NCBI GenBank assembly: GCA_009760855.2
Contig: WPIO01000004.1
Location: 8,228,501 to 8,292,500 of the forward strand
Source of the DNA: Cristatella mucedo
Lineage: Eukaryota > Bryozoa > Phylactolaemata > Cristatellidae
Length of the DNA stretch: 64,000 bases
Reading direction: 5' to 3'
A program made the position numbers and the translations under genes. Within the stretch, counting starts at the first letter, position 1. The number at the start of each line of letters is the position of its first letter. Positions 53,852-62,640 of this stretch are shown here, piece by piece. Below the pieces are notes generated by a model, which had not been told where the DNA came from, searched no databases, and saw only the letters and a list, made by a program, of their open reading frames with translations.

Positions 53852-56613
53852 ATTGCTCAGGCTTTTAGTGAGTTGCTTCCATTAATGGAGGCAACTGGAG
53901 CTTCGAGGCTGAGCCTGCATAGACGTGCCTTGATATAACAGAGGATTGTGACAACAGTTATGACAAATTCCCACGGATTGCTCTTTGCTGCTGCTAAACC
54001 GGCTTCGACCACTCTCTCTCTCCTACCCAAGGAGTGCAATTCAGCTGCAGCTCTAGGTCTAGTTCGACATTCATGACCTTTTATTGGGATTGCCTGGAAG
54101 CTAGCACTCTGAATGGACGATGCATTTACATACAGTGCCCATTAATACAAATGCACTTGCTTGCTAGGGCTGGGGGTCACAGTTTGCACGCAGGATTTTG
54201 AAGGTGCTCATTTGCACGACCTGTGGGAGCACCGCCTCGCCAGTGATTCTGCACCAGCTGGTTTGGCCCAGTGATTAAGGTGCTCGCCCCGACTAAGGTC
54301 TGGCCGAGGGGGGGGGGGGGGGGGCTCGAGCCCTGTGGCATAGGTGAAGCGCCCGAATAGAGATTAAGTTCTCTTAGGGCACTATACAAATGAATTATAT
54401 TTTCTTTTAAGAATATACGCCTTTCCACAGCCGTTCCGCCGCTGCTATAGCGCCTCACCAGAATCGTCCGCACACTCAAGTCAGCATAACACGGACATGA
54501 CCGGAGTCCCAGATACTCTTGTCATAACGAGGAAACTGTGTTAGGCCCAGTGTTGTGCAACCAGCGAGCAATGCACCCGTGCAACTGCTGCCTTTGGAAA
54601 CAGATCTTTCGACTCGACGGTTCAATTATATACCACCAGCCACTGCTTCTCGAAGACTAAAGCCAGTTTCAAGTGGACAACACTTCACAACAGGGAGTCC
54701 TAGTTTGAGAAATACGGCACTTCCATGACATGACATGACATGAGATTGTGCTCGCACTCCACGATCGAGGTCATGGGTTCGAATCCTGCAGTCGGCGATC
54801 CTTATTGCCAACTGCAACAGCGGTGGTGAAAGCCATTAAGGCTCTTCTGCTGCCATACAAAAATGAGGCTGTCGAATCGGCTAATGGAATTACTTTAGCC
54901 TAAGACTAAACCATTGAGTGGACACGGCCTACTGCATGCACGTGACTGACTAGCAGCTTAAACAGCCTCTTTTTTTTTATAGCAACAGAAGAGCCTTGAC
55001 GGCTATCACCACCGCTTGCAGTGGCGATAAAGGATCGCCCACCACAGGACCCACGACCTCGGGACCGAGGTCATGAAAGCAACTGCCTTACCTAGTGTGC
55101 CATCACGGCTTAACTACCGACATGCTCACCTTGAACAAGCATCTGAACGAATATAGCAAACAAATAGGAGAAGACAGAGATTGCTTAGTTTAGATTGCCA
55201 CCGTTGGAAAACCAGCATGAGCTAAGTAGCAAGTAGCGATTGCAGATCGACACCATCCAGCTGCAGATTAAGAAGGGCTGCACAATCAAATATGTCTATG
55301 ACAAAAACGTGCAAGAACGAACTGTTGCTCACGATTCCTTCATACCTACCATTATAGTAATCTATCCTCGACACGTTTCCACTAGCATTGAAGTATGCAT
55401 CAAACGGCTCTTCTATCTCGGCATACGGTAGCTTGATGGTACCACTAACGGTATACTGCTTCGGCCACGCCGGTGGCTGGGACGGCGCAGCCCACGTCAG
55501 CCCTACAAGAAAGCACGTCGCTTTCAGATGAGCACGAATGCCAGGCAGGCCAAATCTGCAGCATGCCATCACTGGACCAATGCAACATGCAGCTAACAGG
55601 TCGATCGTGACCAGACAACTGATGACATCAGTACGACTAAATCCTGTTCGCCTTTTTCCCACTTTAAATGTGCCTACTTGCGTTCAGGACACCGGGTAAT
55701 ATGTACAAAATCAAGCCGGCGACTTCACCGAGTAAAAAACAAATAACGGCCACAGCTGATTCAACAGCCTCAACTCTACAACAGCAGAAGAGACTTAGCG
55801 GCTATCACCACGCTGCGACAACAAAACAGCAGCGCCAAGGTCATAGTAAAGGAGCCCATAAAGTATGAGAGGAGTCGCAAGGAAATACTAGAGGCGATGT
55901 GGTCCTGAGACAATGGTGGGACGGGGGAGAGGGGTAGGTACCAAGCCAGGCCAAAAGGTCACATTTCTGTTCCCCCAAAAATCCTGCACGACTATGAGAC
56001 CTTGAACAAAAACTGGTGAGGATAAGATGAGTGACGCTAATAAGGATTATACGAGTCGCCTTCTTTAACTTCTCAGCGGTGCATCGCGGTAAATTCTCGT
56101 TAACACCAGTTGTATGATTCGCAGAAAATACAAAATATTTTGAGCGCGAAGCATAAAAACTCATCAAAGTTTTCAATTAGATGATAGATTTCAAAAACAA
56201 CTTTGCGCACAAATAACGCAGGATTTGATAATTGCAATAATGGCATACGTTTGAATCACCGCGAGGAATCTTAACGAAAAGACAAGTATAAGCTGCAATA
56301 ACTAGTGAGAATCCCGAGTACTATTAAAAAATCTCAACTTTCTTCATCAAGCAGAAAGCGGCAGATTAAGCGAATCGCGGTCATTCTATAATGAAGCACT
56401 GACTGCGGGATGCCACAAAGCCGGAAGCTAAGTGTTGCATCGTTACAGGTAGATTAACAGCCTAGAGCCACAGGTTATCGCTGATACAATCATCATACAT
56501 AAGATTTAAGATTATAGAGTACCTTGCAATGACAGACAATCTAAATCATCGCATGTCACATAGTACATACCCAGGCCTGAGATCAGAGCAACCGCACAGC
56601 ACAGGGTCACCAT
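43706..56613 (-). CDS. 26/29 kDa protease-like C1A cysteine peptidase, copy 2 (complete, 11 exons)
   Basis: Tandem paralogue of 26732-38864, same strand and family. Exons: 56571-56613, 55350-55502, 52240-52418, 52021-52119, 51666-51804, 51000-51192, 48770-48963, 48344-48435, 47622-47783, 47264-47453, 43706-43890. They total 1629 nt, 542 residues plus stop, with every intron phase as in copy 1. Exon 1 is a signal peptide ([15 protein letters not shown]). The N-terminal domain begins [20 protein letters not shown]. The propeptide has an ERFNIN-type motif with Val for Ile, and a G..N.L.D stretch. Catalytic residues are Gln342, Cys348, His490 and Asn510. Exons 7-11 have the same lengths as in copy 1, while exons 1-6 differ by multiples of three, so the peptidase half is more constrained. 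The donor of exon 52021-52119 (GTTGGT) is weak. No clear polyadenylation signal was found. Confidence 0.9.
43926..43987. repeat. (GA)n microsatellite
   Basis: Pure GA dinucleotides; on the gene strand this is a (CT)n pyrimidine tract close to the acceptor of the last exon of peptidase copy 2. Confidence 0.95.
44000..44540. repeat. Two SINE-2 copies in opposite orientation
   Basis: A plus-strand copy at about 44000-44110 (CAAGTCGTGGGCTCGAGTCC, CAATCCTGTATTGCCTGCCC) and a minus-strand copy at about 44385-44540 (AGAAGAGCCTTCACGACTAT, GTGGTCGATAAAGGATGGCC, CGACTCGAACCCACGACCC). Between them nothing is recognised. Confidence 0.65.
44860..45115 (-). repeat. LINE-B 3' fragment
   Basis: Reverse complement of the segment at about 1000-1390: GGAGAGTTTTGTATAGCGCA, CTCACAGCCTAAGCGGCTTT, AGAAAGTGGGAAGCATGGC. 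It abuts the LINE-A inversion that begins at about 45330. Confidence 0.5.
45330..46460 (-). mobile_element. LINE-A reverse transcriptase segment, best preserved copy
   Basis: Minus-strand frame 45594-46310 encodes 238 residues: [52 protein letters not shown], the catalytic [14 protein letters not shown] box and [17 protein letters not shown]. This is a CR1/L2/jockey-type reverse transcriptase. 45330-45540 adds the C-terminal [39 protein letters not shown]. The frame breaks between the two, and it ends abruptly at both sides. Its 3' end lies in the opposite orientation at 46495-46810. Confidence 0.85.
46495..46810 (+). mobile_element. LINE-A 3' end next to its inverted body
   Basis: Begins with AAAAGAAACTTAAAAACATACC, the end of the ORF (KTYLFRTAF), and continues to the hairpin AGAGATTAAGTTCTCT and (ATT)n. 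From 46609 on it is nearly identical to 10901-11098. Confidence 0.82.
46990..47150. repeat. Imperfect (CA)n microsatellite
   Basis: CA-rich tract with CGCG interruptions, directly between the LINE-A 3' end and exon 47264-47453, in the last intron of peptidase copy 2. Confidence 0.88.
47945..48030. repeat. Short intronic repeat, copy 1
   Basis: GGGAGGGGTAACCTGAATAT and the following GAGGCGATACCACAGCTTCAG... recur at 51205-51270 with only a few changes. Both lie in introns of peptidase copy 2, same orientation. Confidence 0.7.
48344..48435 (-). CDS. Peptidase copy 2, exon 8 (catalytic cysteine)
   Basis: Encodes [19 protein letters not shown] then [12 protein letters not shown]; acceptor CCTGCAG and donor GTACTC. 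The catalytic Gln and Cys are present and the exon aligns without gaps to 30934-31025. Confidence 0.92.
51205..51272. repeat. Short intronic repeat, copy 2
   Basis: Matches 47945-48030 over about 65 bp, through GCGCTCTCATTTCCAGACC. It begins just upstream (gene sense) of exon 51000-51192. Confidence 0.7.
51281..51425. repeat. (CA)n and (TA)n microsatellites
   Basis: CA tract with GCGCGC and GCATGC breaks, then a pure TA tract at about 51397-51422, in the intron before exon 51000-51192 (gene sense). Confidence 0.92.
51871..51957. repeat. (CA)n microsatellite filling a short intron
   Basis: About 43 uninterrupted CA units occupy 40 percent of the 216-bp intron between exons 52021-52119 and 51666-51804 of peptidase copy 2. 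Confidence 0.95.
53096..53850 (+). mobile_element. LINE-A, 5'-truncated, long open C-terminal frame
   Basis: Frame 53121-53729 is open for 202 codons: [88 protein letters not shown]. The 3' hairpin and (ATT)n end at about 53850 are complete. It lies in an intron of peptidase copy 2, antisense, and looks young. Confidence 0.85.
54255..54400 (+). repeat. SINE-1 (tRNA-derived)
   Basis: GGTTTGGCCCAGTGATTAAG head, an 18-G run where the centre should be, GGGGCTCGAGCCCTGTGGC B box, then AGCGCCCGAATAGAGATTAA and GTTCTCTTAGGGCACTATAC tail. Confidence 0.72.
54735..55110. repeat. Two SINE-2 copies in opposite orientation
   Basis: Plus-strand copy at about 54735-54890 (GAGGTCATGGGTTCGAATCC, GGCGATCCTTATTGCCAACT, CTTCTGCTGCCATACAAAAA TGAGGCTG). 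Minus-strand copy at about 54945-55110 (GCAACAGAAGAGCCTTGACG, GGCGATAAAGGATCGCCCAC, CCCACGACCTCGGGACCGAG). Both in the first intron region of peptidase copy 2. Confidence 0.75.
55715..55835 (-). repeat. SINE-2, 3' part only
   Basis: GCTGATTCAACAGCCTCAAC and CAACAGCAGAAGAGACTTAG with GGCTATCACCACGCTGC are the reverse complement of the SINE-2 tail. The tRNA-like head is missing. Confidence 0.6.
56571..56613 (-). CDS. Peptidase copy 2, exon 1 (signal peptide)
   Basis: ATG at 56613, then a 43-nt exon with a hydrophobic core ([10 protein letters not shown]), donor GTATGT and phase 1 out, matching the 2-nt start of exon 55350-55502. An in-frame alternative start further upstream was not seen. Confidence 0.75.
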
Positions 56614-58555
56614 TCCCCGCTCTCATGTGATTTGAGAAAGGTCAAGGTTTTCTTGCTAGTCGTGCCTGTCTTGTTTTTTTCGAGGTCAACCTCTGCCCTT
56701 TGTTCGGGTCGCCGGCGGTCTAAGTTAGCAGCAGGCGCCGAGCTAGGATGACCGTCGTGGGTGGCAGAACATAAAAGCTGGCACTGAAACGGCGGCGTGC
56801 TGAGTCGGCGGCAAGATTACGATCGATAGACAGTATACGCTGCTACTGAATTATTAGGGCTAGAAACCGAACGAGCGATGACCTACGGCCACGGTAGATC
56901 AAAAGCCGACGCCACGCAGTAGATATTGAACTGTTCTCGAACAATTTGTGCCTAAGCAGTTTAGTTGATTTAAAATAATAATAATACATTTTTGTAGCGC
57001 CCTTAGAAATCCCAATCACTCTAGGCCTTGGGCCCAACGAGAGTTGTTTCACTTCACGGCCGCAGTTCAACGCCCGTATCCCTTCGTCGTTGTTAATTAG
57101 ATTTCTCAATGCTACGCTAATGGAATCGTTACCTCAACGGTATACGGGCGCGCATTGGTGCTGCACGTACAAGTCGCTAGCGGCGATACCAAGGTTCGAG
57201 GCTTCGCCAGTACTCGTGGCCCGTCGGCTGAGACGAGCGCCGTTTCGAGCGCTGCGGCCTCAGAGTTCTGTCCAGACCTAGAAAAGCAGTTGCCCCCCCC
57301 CCATATGTAACCGAATGTGCTCGCTAGCTTTGATGTACTGCTAGCGGCTTCTTTCTGTGACTATTTTACAGCCGAAAAGGACCTAAAAAATAATGTTGAG
57401 TACCGGAAAGAATTCGAAAAGTGCGTCGTAGCTTGGCAGCGACGGAAAGAAAGGCATTCATTTCAATGTGTCCGAACACAATCTGGGCGTTAGAGGCCCG
57501 AGCAAGTGGAAACGCGGGCCATCTCAATATTTACAATACGATTGGGGGACAAAGCATACGTGGCATTACAGGGAAACTATTATATTATAATTTATTTTAT
57601 TTATTATTATTATTAAATTATAAACTATTAGGAAATCGAACTCTTGGCATTCGCTTCAGTTTAACGCAAAGACGCTCGTCACATCAGCTAGTCTCGGACG
57701 GTTTAAAAGGTAGCAGCTCACCTCTTCGCGACTACGAAACAGCACATGCTTTGCTCTCAATTCCAATCGTGCACTCCAATTACCGCCGCTCGTCTAGAAG
57801 TTTGGTTGAATAGCTCTCGTGGCTGCCCCCATTGTTTGCGGTCACCGTAGCCGCGGTTCGCGGAAGCCATCGATGGCACGTACAATCTCCCCTCGCTCGC
57901 ATGAAGTTATGAGCCCCGACGACAGGGCGGGCGCGGCTAACTGAGCCCAGCGGTCCAAGACGCTGCGCTCGGTTGCAAAGGCGCTCCTTAGCGCCTTCGC
58001 CAAGACCGTAGGGAGGCGGCGGCGGGAGAGAGGGGGGTCTAACTAGGTCCCGCCGGCGTCTGGTGGCGGGAAGTCGGGCTGCGGGGCACGGGACCGAGCT
58101 GCCCCGATCCGTCCGTAAAGAGTCCTGTACACATACATTAGGCACACCGTTAACTAAGCCGCGGGGAAATTTGCTCTCGCTTGCCGCCTGGGGCTTAAAT
58201 TAGGATTTGCGGAGGGGCAGATTTTTGGCTGCAACACGCAAATTGGCGTTGGATCGCTGCGCCAGCGCCAGCAACGACTGTTGCATTACTCCGGGAGGCC
58301 TCTGCCCGCTCGGAGCTCCGGGCTTTATTTACCCGAACGGAGCATGACCATTCCTTTTAGCGTGTGCTGGAGAGCCCCTCTTGGTTGCGTGCACCGTGGG
58401 CGTGCCCGGTCCGATTCTATTTCTGGAATAGGCTAGCTTAATCTCGGAAAAACTACCATATCTGCATAGGTAGCTAAAAAAAGGCTTACCGGGCATTTCG
58501 CTGTCAGCACGTGACTCCGAGGCTTTCTCTCCGCAGTGGAGGTCACAGGGAGGCC
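56614..58555. other. Region upstream of peptidase copy 2; no gene recognised
   Basis: A short minus-strand LINE/SINE tail lies near 56975-57040 and an AT-rich block near 57575-57625. A 10-bp inverted word pair (CGTCTTGGACCG/ GCGCTCCTTAGCGCC area) near 57955-58000 is too weak to name. No promoter element for copy 2 can be assigned. Confidence 0.35.
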
Positions 58556-58559
58556 AAGC

Positions 58560-59130
58560 GGGATGCTAACGATAACAGCACGACATTTGTTTAGCGAGTT
58601 AAGAGAACTGAGCACGTGGTTAGGTTCTTTTACGTGGGCTGGTAAAGAAGCTTGTTTATTGGTTAGCGATAATATGCACAGTGTCAGCACGCATAAGCAC
58701 ACACAGAGGACGTATCGCAAATAGACCCAGCAAATACTGTAAGGAAAGGAACGGATGCGTGTTTAGCTTCTTTTTAAATGTCGTCCAGTCAGAGAATGTC
58801 ACGACGTCAGTCAGGAATGAGTTCCAGGCTTCGAGAGCACACGATCTGAAGGCGTGGTCTCCAAAGGATTCGAGGTTGGGTTAGGTCTAATCGACTCGAG
58901 TCAGACGAGCCGGTTCTACGATTCCTAGCCTACTAGGGAAGTAGTTCCGATAGGTAGGCAAGAGCAAGGGAATGAAGAAATCTTCTTGAAATCAATAGCA
59001 AAACCTTGAAGTCGATAAGCTTCTTGACGGAGAGCCAGCGCAGGTCAAGACGAGAAAGCAGTCGCAGCCGAGCGGCAGTCAGTTGGCACGCAATGAAAGC
59101 GTCTTATTGCACAGGCGAGAAGACATGCGG
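58560..59130 (-). mobile_element. LINE-A C-terminal/3' fragment, decayed
   Basis: Reverse complement shows the block CCTTTGGAGACCACGCCTTC, the ACTCATTCCTGACTGACGTC segment (TSPDL region) and the GTGTCAGCACGCATAAGC landmark. It lies head-to-tail with the next copy. Confidence 0.6.
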
Positions 59131-59164
59131 CGAGTAGTGAGATACAGAAGTTTAGTTCCGATAG

Positions 59165-59925
59165 AAATAGAAATAATGCACTTGATAAAGCGCCCCCAGA
59201 GAACTCAATCTCTTTCTAGGCGCTTTACATTTGCTGCAAGGGAAACGCGATTGAATGGTGAGTAATATCATGGTTGATGAACAACATGAATAACATGGTT
59301 AGGGGTGACATGCACAGGGTCAGCAGGCAAGTGTGGTTAGTGGCAGCATGCACAGTGTCAGCAAGCATAAGCACGTAAAGGACGAATCACAGGGACCCAC
59401 TAAATGCTGTCCTAAATAGGTGTGCTTTTAATTTCTTTGTAAATGTGGTCAAGTCAGGGGATGTTGTGACGCAATTCGGGAGTGAGTTCCAGGCTTTGGG
59501 AGCATACGAACTAAATGCACGGTCTTCAAAGGATTTGAAGTTTGTACGAGATATTGGTAAATTGTTGGATTCCGAAAAGCGGGTGGTACGATTCTTGGCC
59601 TGGTGGGGGAGTAGATGTGAGAGATGGGCTGGAAAAGAATGAAGTGACCTCAAAGTGAGCGACAAAACGCTGAAGTCAATCCGTTGCTTGACTGGTAGCC
59701 AGTGCAGGTGGGCGAGAAGTGGTGTGATGTGGCAACTGCGACGCTCACGACAGACAAACTTAGCTGCGGAGTTTTGCACCAGCTGCAATCGCCTGATCCC
59801 ACATTCCAGTAGGCCAGCAAGCAGTGAGTTACAGAAGATATCACAGATGCACGGACCACCTTGGCTGTGGCATCCTTGTCTCAGCAAGCTCAAAATTTTT
59901 CGCCGGTGCTGAAAATAGTTAAGTC
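59165..59925 (-). mobile_element. LINE-A 3' copy
   Basis: On the minus strand 59387-59880 encodes [77 protein letters not shown]. The 3' hairpin AGAGATTGAGTTCTCT and a short AT tail end at about 59165. Sequence beyond 59900 in the same open frame is not LINE-A. Confidence 0.8.
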
Positions 59926-60380
59926 TTGACTTTGAAGCAGATGCGGAGGCAGAATCAGGCCGCCTCTCTACAAGTCTGGCGAGCCCTCTTCCCAGCGAGT
60001 CTGGGGTAGCCACCGGGAAGAGGGCTTGAGACCTTACAACGGAAGGCTTACTTACACTATGGGCCTCTTGACATTGGGGGCGAGGCTTGAGCGGCTCCCT
60101 GCAGCCTGATCTGCGGCGGAGGAGCGTTAGCCGGGGCGTCTGGCGTTTCGGCCTCGGTCGTTTCTGCACCCAGCGAAAAGATGGAGCAAAAGCAGCGGCG
60201 GCTCTTATATAAATCCTCAAACATGTGGTTAGTTGTACAAGGGGGCGCTGTGTCGACACCATAAAAACTGATCTGACTCAAAGTTAGAGGAATACTTATC
60301 CGTTAGAGGAATAAATTAATTGTGATGTAAATTAATAGTAATTATAAATCAATTATAATGTTAAATTTAATCGATTAGAG

Positions 60381-61022
60381 CAGCGTTTCTCAACCTTCCC
60401 AATGCCGCGACCCTTTAATACAGTTCCTCATGTTTCAGCGACCCCCAACCATTAAAATATTTTCGTTGCTTCTTCATAACTTTAATTTTGCTACTGTGAA
60501 TCGTAATGTGAATATCTGATATGCAAGATCCATTTTCATTGTGACAACTTTAACATAATTTAAAGCATAGTGATTAATCACAAAACAATAGGCAATTATA
60601 TACTGTGAAATGTTTATTTCTAATTACACATACATGAAATTGTGTCTTAAAGCATGGTGTAGCATGGGTAACAGTCTTAATATAACAACAGTAAACTGCA
60701 TTGCTACACGCTGCGACAGTATGCATAACGTGCCACGTCAGTGCAAAGGTTGAGATCGCTTCTTTCTCACCGGATCAGAAATTCCCTACTAATTACGTAA
60801 CCCGGCCAATAATCTCGCCAGCGTTTCAATGTCATCACGCCGGGTACTCGTACGTGGACGTATCTACATGTGAGCGGATCTGTTTGGAGACGGATAGAGG
60901 AGCGGTGCCTCGTTTCCAAAGACCATCGGAAATGCGTATTTTCCGATGGTCTTAGGCGACCCCTGTGAAAGGGTCGCTCGACCCCCAAAGGGGTCGAGCG
61001 ACCCACAGACTGAGAACCGCTG
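60381..61022. mobile_element. SPIN-like hAT DNA transposon (non-autonomous)
   Basis: Left end CAGCGTTTCTCAACCTTCCC, right end (reverse-complemented) CAGCGGTTCTCAGTCTGTGG: terminal inverted repeats of hAT type. Internal landmarks agree with what I recall of the SPIN (Space Invaders) family: AATGCCGCGACCCTTTAATA, CAGTTCCTCATGTTTCAGCG, TAATTTTGCTACTGTGAATC, GATTAATCACAAAACAATAG, ATGGTGTAGCATGGGTAACA, and near the right end TTTTCCGATGGTCTTAGGCG, CCCCTGTGAAAGGGTCG. There is no transposase frame. An 8-bp target duplication was not found (GATTAGAG versus GGCCATAT). Family identity is from memory, not a search. Confidence 0.83.
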
Positions 61023-61184
61023 GGCCATATATTTGTGGGGGGGATGAGTCACCGCTTCGGGGGGGGGGCAATAACTGCAACTGAGGCGTTCGGGGTTCAG
61101 TTTTGAGTCGGAATCCGCCAAAGCCGGTGGGTGTTTCGAGAGCAGCAGAGCGCCGGGGCGAGAGCGATTCAATGGATTTCGGTA

Positions 61185-61800
61185 TGTGCTTGCGACTGAG
61201 CTTCATTTATTCCGCGATTTGCAATTAAAGCCAATTTTCTCGATAGGACCGCTGGAGCTCATCATGGCGGCGAGGCTAGTCAGAAAACCCTGGAGGCTCA
61301 GCCAAGTGTTTCCTGTACTGGAGGAGCTGCGGTGGCTTCCGGTTGATCGACGGATACATAACTACATTCTTAGACAGACCCACAAGGCCCGCCACGGCTT
61401 GGCTCCTGTAAATAAATAAATACTAGCTGATTCAACAGCCTATTTTTATATAGCGACAGAAGAGCCTTGGCGGCTATCACCACCGCTTGCAGTGGCGATA
61501 AAGGATTGCCTACCACAGGATTCGAACCCACGACCTCGGGGCCGAGGTCGTGAAAAGCAACCACACACCTAATTGAGCAGCTGCACCAGTTTAAGCTAAC
61601 TCGCGCCCTAAGGTTCTCTACGGCCAATACTTTAGCTGTTCCATTCGTACGCTCGACGACAGAAGTTTTTTCTCTGTAGGTACCAGATTTCGGAACTCAC
61701 TTCCACAATTTTTGCGAAACGACATCTGTCCTTCTGCTGCCGACTGCGACACATCCTTTCTTTCTAGCCGCCCGGAACTGCAACTTCCATGCTGCTCACT
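61185..61800 (+). mobile_element. LINE-B C-terminal copy interrupted by a SINE-2
   Basis: 61260-61405 encodes AARLVRKPWRLSQVFPVLEE, LRWLPVDRRI and RQTHKARHGLAP, matching 21290-21445. After the SINE the element resumes at about 61570 with LEQLHQFKLTRALRFSTANT-type sequence and VPDFGTHFHN-like codons. The frame is otherwise broken. Confidence 0.7.
61408..61572 (-). repeat. SINE-2 inserted in LINE-B
   Basis: Plus strand shows AGCTGATTCAACAGCCTATT, GCGACAGAAGAGCCTTGGCG, AGTGGCGATAAAGGATTGCC and CGAACCCACGACCTCGGGGC. The LINE-B coding match stops at one side and restarts at the other, so the SINE is the younger element. Confidence 0.75.
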
Positions 61801-61809
61801 TCGGGGACC

Positions 61810-62095
61810 GAAGTCCTGACTCAGACCTATTTAGGACAGCATTTAGTGGGTCCCTGTGATTCGTCCTTGATGTGCTTATGCGTGCTGACACTGTGCATGC
61901 TGCCACTAACCACATTTGCATGCTGACCCTGTGCATGTAACCCCTAACCATGTTATTCATGTTGCTTGTTTATCAAGCATGATATTACTCACCATTCCAT
62001 TGCATTTCCCTTTGCGGCAAATGTAAAGCGCCTAGAAAGAGATTAAGTTCTCTGAGGGCGCCTTATCAAGTGCATTATAAAAATTATTATTAATA
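61810..62095 (+). mobile_element. LINE-A 3' end, 5'-truncated
   Basis: Starts ACCTATTTAGGACAGCATTT (end of the ORF), runs through GCATGCTGCCACTAACCACA and ends with the AGAGATTAAGTTCTCT hairpin plus an ATT-rich tail. It adjoins the LINE-B 3' region. Confidence 0.78.
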
Positions 62096-62332
62096 TTAGC
62101 CATGCTGCTCACTTTCTCTTCGTTGCGTAAAACCAAGTCTTGTAGGCCACCGTATGCGTACCGAAAGCCGCATACACTTTGGGTGACGTAAGCAATGGAA
62201 AACTCTTCCGCGGTACATCCACTTAGTCTTTGAGGAGCAGCAGACGGACACACCATACGCAGGTTAAAAGGATCGAAAACAAAAGTCGACGGCAAAGTCC
62301 GGCGTATTCGTGGCAAACGTCCGCTAATCGCT

Positions 62333-62333
<1 letters not shown>

Positions 62334-62414
<81 letters not shown>
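62334..62414. repeat. (GA)n microsatellite
   Basis: About 40 uninterrupted GA units. Confidence 0.96.
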
Positions 62415-62420
<6 letters not shown>

Positions 62421-62547
62421 CGAGACGCCGGCTGTCGGCAAAGCAACAGCTTCGGCCACATATCGTGCGCCGCTTTCCGGCTCTAGAAAAAGCACGCTTC
62501 GCATCCGAGTCTGAGCAATCCCATCGCACGAGACGAGCGCGTCACTC

Positions 62548-62640
62548 CTAATAATAATAACAAACATGTATTTGTATAGCAACCTCAGAGAACTTAATCG
62601 CTTTCAGAAACTTTACATTTGCTGCGACACTTTGGCGTAG
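62548..62640 (-). mobile_element. LINE-A terminal 3' fragment
   Basis: TAATAATAATAAC followed by GCAACCTCAGAGAACTTAAT, CGCTTTCAGAAACTTTACAT and TTGCTGCGA: the reverse complement of the LINE-A tail and hairpin only. Confidence 0.65.

Noticed and set aside
59387-60262. 291-codon minus-strand ORF as a host gene
   Set aside because: Its C-terminal two thirds are LINE-A; the N-terminal third is a chance extension into unrelated sequence.
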